A DNA stretch of 64,000 bases from Mucilaginibacter xinganensis (GTDB lineage Bacteria > Bacteroidota > Bacteroidia > Sphingobacteriales > Sphingobacteriaceae). The position numbers and the translations under genes are program-made. Below are positions 59,591 to 64,000 of the stretch, piece after piece (the stretch's first letter is position 1; each line of letters begins with the position of its first letter). The notes under the pieces were generated by a model. That model ran no database searches. It worked only from the letters and a program-made list of their open reading frames with translations, and was not told the origin of the DNA. Location of the stretch: the NCBI RefSeq assembly GCF_002257585.1, contig NZ_CP022743.1:124001-188000 (forward strand). Direction: 5' to 3'.

Positions 59591-61537
59591 ATGAACCAGC
59601 CAGTAAATTTTTTAAGTAACGATGAACTGTTAGCCGTTTTAGCGTCGTCAAATAGCGCCGTTGCTATCCATGTTTCAGAAGATGCCGTTATACAATATGC
59701 AAGTAACCGCATGATTGAAATATGGGGAAAAGATAAAAGCGTTATTGGCAAATCACTTGAAGATGCCTTACCCGAACTAAAAGGGCAGCCGTTTATTGAT
59801 CTTTTTAAAAAAGTTTGGAACGAAGGTATCACCGTAAGCGGTACTGATGCGGCTGCCGAACTTGAAGTGGGCGGGGAATTGCAAACCTTTTACTTCGATT
59901 TTGAATACAGGGCGGTAAAAAACGACACAGGAAACACTTATTGCATTTTGCATACGGCTACTGATGTAACAGAACGGGTTTTAGGTGCTGAAAGGGTTCA
60001 AAACTTAACCGAAGAGCTTCGCGCGTCAAACGAAGAATTAATGGCTGCGAATGAAGAGTTAAATGCATCCAATGAAGAATTAAGCGAATCGCAGCAAAGC
60101 CTAAGGAAGCTATATGACGACCTTGCCGAAAGCGACCTTCGTTTCCGAAGCATGGTTAAACAGGCGCCGGTTGGTCTTTGTATTATCCGCGCTAACGACT
60201 TGTATATACAGGACGTTAATGACAATTATCTTGAGCTGGTTGGCCGAAAACGCAATGAACTGGAAAACAAGACTATTTGGGAAGCCATTCCGGAAGCAGC
60301 GCAGTTGTACGCACCTATAATGAACGAAGTTATCAAAAGCGGAGTCCCTTTTATGGCAAAAGAACATGAGTTGATATTGGTAAAGGAAGGAACTCCTGAG
60401 CCGGTGTTTGTTGACTTTGTGTACGAACCCATGCTAAACGATGGCAAAGTAACTGCTATAATGGTATTAGCCATTGATGTTTCGGCTAAGGTTATGGCCA
60501 GACGGAGCATAGAAGATGTAGAAGAGCGGATCAGGCTGGCTGTTGAAGCCGCTGAAACCGGCACTTTTGACCTGGATATGGTTAACGGAAAAATGCTCAC
60601 ATCTGACAGGTTTAATATCATTTTCGGCTTTGACAGACAGGTTCCATGGGAAATGTATGCTGCGGTTATTCACCCGGATGACCAGGCAGGCCGTAATGCC
60701 GCCCACCAGGCCGCGTATGAAAATGGAAAGCTTTTTTATGAGGCCAGGGTAATTCACAATGATGGCACTATTCATTGGATAAGGGTACAGGGAAAGGTCT
60801 ATTATAAAAATGAAAAGCCGGTAAGAATACTCGGCACCCTGCTGGATATTACAGAGTTTAGGCGACTGCAGCAACAAAAAGACGATTTTATAAGTATTGC
60901 CAGCCACGAGCTAAAAACGCCCATCACCAGTTTAAAAGCGTCTCTGCAATTGCTTGAGCGCGTAAAGAACGATCCGTCGTCAGAATTGCTGCCCAAGCTT
61001 ATTGATCAGTCAAGCAGGAGCATGCATAAAATAAGCGCGTTGGTTGAGGACCTTTTAAATGTAAGCAGGGCGAGTAAAACGGAACTGCGGCTTAACAAAA
61101 CCACCTTTAACATAAACGAATTATTAAATACCTGTTGTAACCACATCAGGGCAGCCAATAAGCACCACCTGGTTACCCGGGGCGACAGGCAATTGCAGGT
61201 GTACGCCGATGAACACGGCATTGACCAGGTTATAGTTAACCTGGTAAACAACGCGGTAAAATATGCGCCGGATTCTATGGAAATTCATTTAACCGTTTCA
61301 AAGGAGGGGGATATGGCTAAGATAGCTGTTAAAGATAACGGACCTGGAATTCCTGCTGATAAACTCCCCTTCCTGTTTGACAGGTATTACCGTGCTGAAT
61401 CTTCCGGATACCAAAACTCGGGGCTTGGCCTGGGCTTATACATTTGTTCGGAGATCATTAAACGACATGGAGGCCAAATAGGGGTTGAAAGTGAATTGGG
61501 GCATGGCAGTACTTTTTGGTTCACGCTGCCGCTATAG
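59591..61537 (+). CDS. PAS-domain sensor histidine kinase
   Basis: A 648-residue soluble kinase. Three PAS-like domains (about 10-130, 180-300, 310-425) are joined by a coiled coil built of NEEL repeats (residues about 145-175). The kinase core is complete: H box SHELKTPITSL with His439, N box QVIVNLVNNAVKYAP, G1 DNGPGIP, F box FDRYYRAE, G2 SGLGLGLYI. There is no transmembrane segment. No response regulator gene is adjacent, so it is an orphan. Homologues in Sphingobacteria respond to light, redox or small ligands, but the signal is not readable here. Confidence 0.92.
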   Translation: MNQPVNFLSNDELLAVLASSNSAVAIHVSEDAVIQYASNRMIEIWGKDKSVIGKSLEDALPELKGQPFIDLFKKVWNEGITVSGTDAAAELEVGGELQTFYFDFEYRAVKNDTGNTYCILHTATDVTERVLGAERVQNLTEELRASNEELMAANEELNASNEELSESQQSLRKLYDDLAESDLRFRSMVKQAPVGLCIIRANDLYIQDVNDNYLELVGRKRNELENKTIWEAIPEAAQLYAPIMNEVIKSGVPFMAKEHELILVKEGTPEPVFVDFVYEPMLNDGKVTAIMVLAIDVSAKVMARRSIEDVEERIRLAVEAAETGTFDLDMVNGKMLTSDRFNIIFGFDRQVPWEMYAAVIHPDDQAGRNAAHQAAYENGKLFYEARVIHNDGTIHWIRVQGKVYYKNEKPVRILGTLLDITEFRRLQQQKDDFISIASHELKTPITSLKASLQLLERVKNDPSSELLPKLIDQSSRSMHKISALVEDLLNVSRASKTELRLNKTTFNINELLNTCCNHIRAANKHHLVTRGDRQLQVYADEHGIDQVIVNLVNNAVKYAPDSMEIHLTVSKEGDMAKIAVKDNGPGIPADKLPFLFDRYYRAESSGYQNSGLGLGLYICSEIIKRHGGQIGVESELGHGSTFWFTLPL

Positions 61538-61567
61538 CCGCCTCACAAAAACTGCTTTCAAAGCTTT

Positions 61568-62827
61568 TTAATCGTTTGTTATAACCTGAGAAGAGCTCTG
61601 GTTAAATACGCCGTCATTATAATCGCTCAGGTACTGGCGGTAATCTGCCTTTATCTTCATTCCATATTTAAAACAGTAACCAAGCAGGGCCTGCTGCCAG
61701 TTTGCGTTGCTGCCAAACGCTATCAACTCGTCAATAGTGGCCGACCCATTCATACCACCGCTACGTAGCTGTGCCGAAGCAGTAAGTGCGGCCATATCAT
61801 CAATCACCTGGTAAATATCCCGATACTGATCACGGATAAGTTTAAATTTTATGGTATCCTTTACCGGCTGCAGTTCCTGCAGCACATAAGGCTCATCATG
61901 AAACAGGGTACTGCTTAACAACGATGCCGAAACATTTTGCATCCGGTGCTGTACCGCTATTATCCGCTCAGCTTCTGATGGCCAGGCCGGCTGTGTAGCG
62001 GTAACGTACGGTGCTAACGATGATGGCCTTGATTGCTTCATATCTACCAAAAGATATTTGTTCCTGGTGTTGGTGCTCTTTAATAAAAACAAGTATCGTT
62101 TTTGCCCTATACTGCCGGTACCCGCCAAACGAAAAACGGCATCCTTTACTTTATAGTTGTAAGGGCTGTCGCTGCTTTGTTCAATCCACTGCTGGATATG
62201 CCCCATCAGAGCTAGTCTTAATGGCTTTTTTATTTTAAATTGGCGCTCATCGCTTAATGATAGTACTACCTTGTTCTTCTTTTTATCAGTGCGTTTTTTT
62301 AAGATGTCTGTATATTTACTCCCGGCTGCCGAACTCAGGAAATCGCAAACTATCCCTTTTGCTGTCCGTGGGTCAATACTGGTGGCTTTCCCCCTTACAA
62401 GTGTTGCGGCATAGGTTTTTATAAATAGCCTCGCCATCTTATCAGCCTTCTCGGGTTCTATATCCAGGGTGTCAAAAGCTATAAAAATACTTGTAACCAA
62501 TCGTGCGGCTTCCCATAAACAAGGCGCAAGTATGCTTTCGTCAAAGTCGTTAAGGTCAAAGTAAACCAGCTTATTATCGGCCTTATAGCTCCCATAGTTT
62601 TCAAGGTGCATGTCGCCGCAGATCCAGGTTAAAGGCGAGTCCGGGAATTTCTTAACCGCTGCAAGATCCTCATAAAATAAATGACAGGTGCCGCGGTAAT
62701 ACCTGAAAGCATTATCGGTCATCGCCTCATATTTCAGCTGCACCATATCGGGCAATAAATGCTGGTTAAATAACTTTAGCCGTTCAGAAATCGTTGACAT
62801 TTTAGCGTGATTGGATAACAGGAACAC
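61568..62827 (-). CDS. DUF2252 family protein
   Basis: A 419-residue soluble protein of the DUF2252 family, which is distantly kinase-like. The landmarks are FYRGTCHLFYED near residue 43, the catalytic-loop-like WICGDMHLENYGSYKADNKLVYFDLNDFDES (about 68-98; D in GDMHLEN and D-F-D in LNDFDE), and a C-terminal part with RYLFLLKSTNTRNKYLLVDMK. The family is predicted to be phosphotransferase-like, with no known substrate. It sits alone, convergent with the PAS kinase gene. Confidence 0.87.
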   Translation of the reverse strand: MFLLSNHAKMSTISERLKLFNQHLLPDMVQLKYEAMTDNAFRYYRGTCHLFYEDLAAVKKFPDSPLTWICGDMHLENYGSYKADNKLVYFDLNDFDESILAPCLWEAARLVTSIFIAFDTLDIEPEKADKMARLFIKTYAATLVRGKATSIDPRTAKGIVCDFLSSAAGSKYTDILKKRTDKKKNKVVLSLSDERQFKIKKPLRLALMGHIQQWIEQSSDSPYNYKVKDAVFRLAGTGSIGQKRYLFLLKSTNTRNKYLLVDMKQSRPSSLAPYVTATQPAWPSEAERIIAVQHRMQNVSASLLSSTLFHDEPYVLQELQPVKDTIKFKLIRDQYRDIYQVIDDMAALTASAQLRSGGMNGSATIDELIAFGSNANWQQALLGYCFKYGMKIKADYRQYLSDYNDGVFNQSSSQVITND

Positions 62828-62896
62828 AAGGAAGAGCGAATGGTTTTAAAAACTTTATTTCATCCGCTCTTCTGTATATTTTGTTTATAGCTGCTA

Positions 62897-64000
62897 TCAA
62901 TTGGCCTTTACCGAAACCAGTACACTTGTTCTTCGCTGATGCACATCAGGATTAAGGCCTATCGTCATTAAAAACTTACCTGAATACGATCCTTCTTTGA
63001 TGGTTGACCGTGTGCCCGGAAATACATTCACCTCGTTTATGGTGTACATTTTATCGGGGTTTAAGCCTTTAAGGCGAATGGGCGCATTGCTGCCTGCACC
63101 GTACCGTGGGTTTACCAGGTAATTAAACATAATGGCGGTAGTTTTCTCCGGGTTTACGTACATTATTGCGGCCACATCATTTTCGCGCGGGTCCTGAAGG
63201 CGGTACTGGTCGCCATGCCAAATCTCTTCACTAAATTGCTTGTAGGTATTTACAGCACCCTGGCAAAATTCCAGCTCAGCAGGTTTTAACTTGCCTATTA
63301 CAATATCAAACCCAAGCTTACCCATCATGGCCACATCAACCCTGAATTTTATAGGCTGTTTGCCCCAGTCGGTAACATGGTTTGAGCTGGTTAACGCCGG
63401 GTAGAAGTATGAATATTCCCATTGGATAAACACCCTTTCAACCGGCTCGGTATTATCGCTCAGCCAGTACTCGGTAAAATATTTCAGCGCACCATAATCA
63501 ACACGCCCGCCGCCGCCGGAGCAAAGCATTAAAGGCACGCTGGGGTATTTAGCCCTGATGCGGTCAAGTACGTTGTATAATCCCCTTACATAATCTGTAT
63601 AAAAGTTTGCCTGGTGTTTTTCGTATGATGAGTAGGCATTAAATATCACGGAGTTACAGTCCCATTTAATGTAGGCCAAGTCGGGGTTTTTGGTAAACAG
63701 GTTATCCACTATGCCAAAAACAAAGTCCTGCACTTTTGGGTTGGTCAAATCAAGCACCAGTTGGTTCCGCATGTAAATTTCGGGGCGTTGCGGCTGCTTC
63801 ACCACCCAATCAGGATGTTTTTCATACAACTCGCTTTTAGGGTTCACCATTTCCGGTTCAATCCAGATCCCGAATTTTACGCCATCGGCCTTTGCCTCTT
63901 TTGTTAAAAAAGCGATATCATTAGGCAGTTTGGCTTTATTTGCCTGCCAGTCGCCCAGGCCGGCATGGTCGCCATTACGCGGGTATTTATTACCAAACCA
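62897..64000 (-). CDS. GH36 alpha-galactosidase, C-terminal part (runs off the window)
   Basis: The frame is open to the window edge; 367 residues are visible. Reading from the edge it continues in WFGNKYPRNGDHAGLGDW, so the ATG at 63850 is internal and not the start. The GH36 features are GIWIEPEMV, the nucleophile Asp in YIKWDCN and the acid/base Asp in WLSDNTEPVERV, then the C-terminal beta-sandwich. The enzyme removes alpha-galactose from oligosaccharides. The signal peptide and N-terminal half lie beyond position 64000. Confidence 0.9.
   Translation of the reverse strand, partial: WFGNKYPRNGDHAGLGDWQANKAKLPNDIAFLTKEAKADGVKFGIWIEPEMVNPKSELYEKHPDWVVKQPQRPEIYMRNQLVLDLTNPKVQDFVFGIVDNLFTKNPDLAYIKWDCNSVIFNAYSSYEKHQANFYTDYVRGLYNVLDRIRAKYPSVPLMLCSGGGGRVDYGALKYFTEYWLSDNTEPVERVFIQWEYSYFYPALTSSNHVTDWGKQPIKFRVDVAMMGKLGFDIVIGKLKPAELEFCQGAVNTYKQFSEEIWHGDQYRLQDPRENDVAAIMYVNPEKTTAIMFNYLVNPRYGAGSNAPIRLKGLNPDKMYTINEVNVFPGTRSTIKEGSYSGKFLMTIGLNPDVHQRRTSVLVSVKAN

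Noticed and set aside
1..64000. CRISPR arrays, rRNA operons, replication origin, phage genes
   Set aside because: None seen: no regular spacer-repeat pattern, no rRNA-like sequence and no capsid, terminase or plasmid replication genes.

Overview
The window looks like chromosomal DNA from a member of the Bacteroidota, most likely a Sphingobacteriaceae of the Mucilaginibacter/Pedobacter type (inference). The reasons are several TonB-dependent or outer-membrane receptors with carboxypeptidase-regulatory-like N-termini, an ECF sigma/FecR/receptor locus, promoters of the Bacteroidota type (TAnnTTTG), almost no Shine-Dalgarno sites, abundant glycoside hydrolases, and many families typical of soil Sphingobacteria. 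One tRNA gene (tRNA-Glu, UUC) is present. There is no rRNA, CRISPR array or transposase.

Layout. 0-2.9 kb: tail of a membrane protein, then selU-selD and a secreted rhodanese-like gene (2-selenouridine tRNA modification). 2.9-7.5 kb: an OmpR-type two-component system divergent from an outer-membrane receptor, with 10-bp-phased direct repeats between them. 7.8-12.5 kb: YCII protein, AraC regulator divergent from an aldehyde dehydrogenase/DUF779 pair, MscS channel. 12.5-18.3 kb: a multi-PAS sensor without an ATPase domain, SDR, cupin, a 54-residue lipoprotein, and DoxX/HxlR divergent around a strong inverted repeat. 18.4-21.4 kb: a TonB receptor with a small Cys/His protein, probably metal uptake. 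21.6-27.2 kb: housekeeping cyclophilin and exonuclease III, a GH114 lipoprotein, a Crp-like regulator, a VOC protein and an alpha/beta hydrolase. 27.2-33.4 kb: a probable 6.2-kb genomic island bounded by a 26-bp duplication of the tRNA-Glu 3' end, carrying sigma factor, NTF2-like, FecR and receptor genes. 33.7-40.1 kb: a tight six-gene operon (DUF427, flavin disulfide oxidoreductase, ABC ATPase, permease/binding-protein fusion, EgtB, EgtD), read here as combined ergothioneine synthesis and uptake. 40.1-43.2 kb: GH39 enzyme and APC permease. 43.4-50.8 kb: an eight-gene operon with GT-B-like protein, SpsF-type cytidylyltransferase, split transketolase, class III aminotransferase, SDR, fatty acid hydroxylase-family protein and SMR protein, closed by a 17-bp terminator. 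It looks like an uncharacterised pathway to an activated amino-sugar-like unit. 50.8-64 kb: BlaI/M56 pair, DUF808, GH3 beta-glucosidase, a DisA_N-type (diadenylate cyclase-like) protein, DUF4870, outer-membrane barrel, PAS histidine kinase, DUF2252 and the C-terminal part of a GH36 alpha-galactosidase.

The two most interesting systems are the ergothioneine operon, which joins biosynthesis with an EgtUV-like importer, and the transketolase/cytidylyltransferase/aminotransferase operon. The regulatory DNA is also unusually readable: several divergent promoters have clear operator-like repeats placed against recognisable Bacteroidota promoter elements. All functions are inferred from sequence motifs and context; no database search was run.
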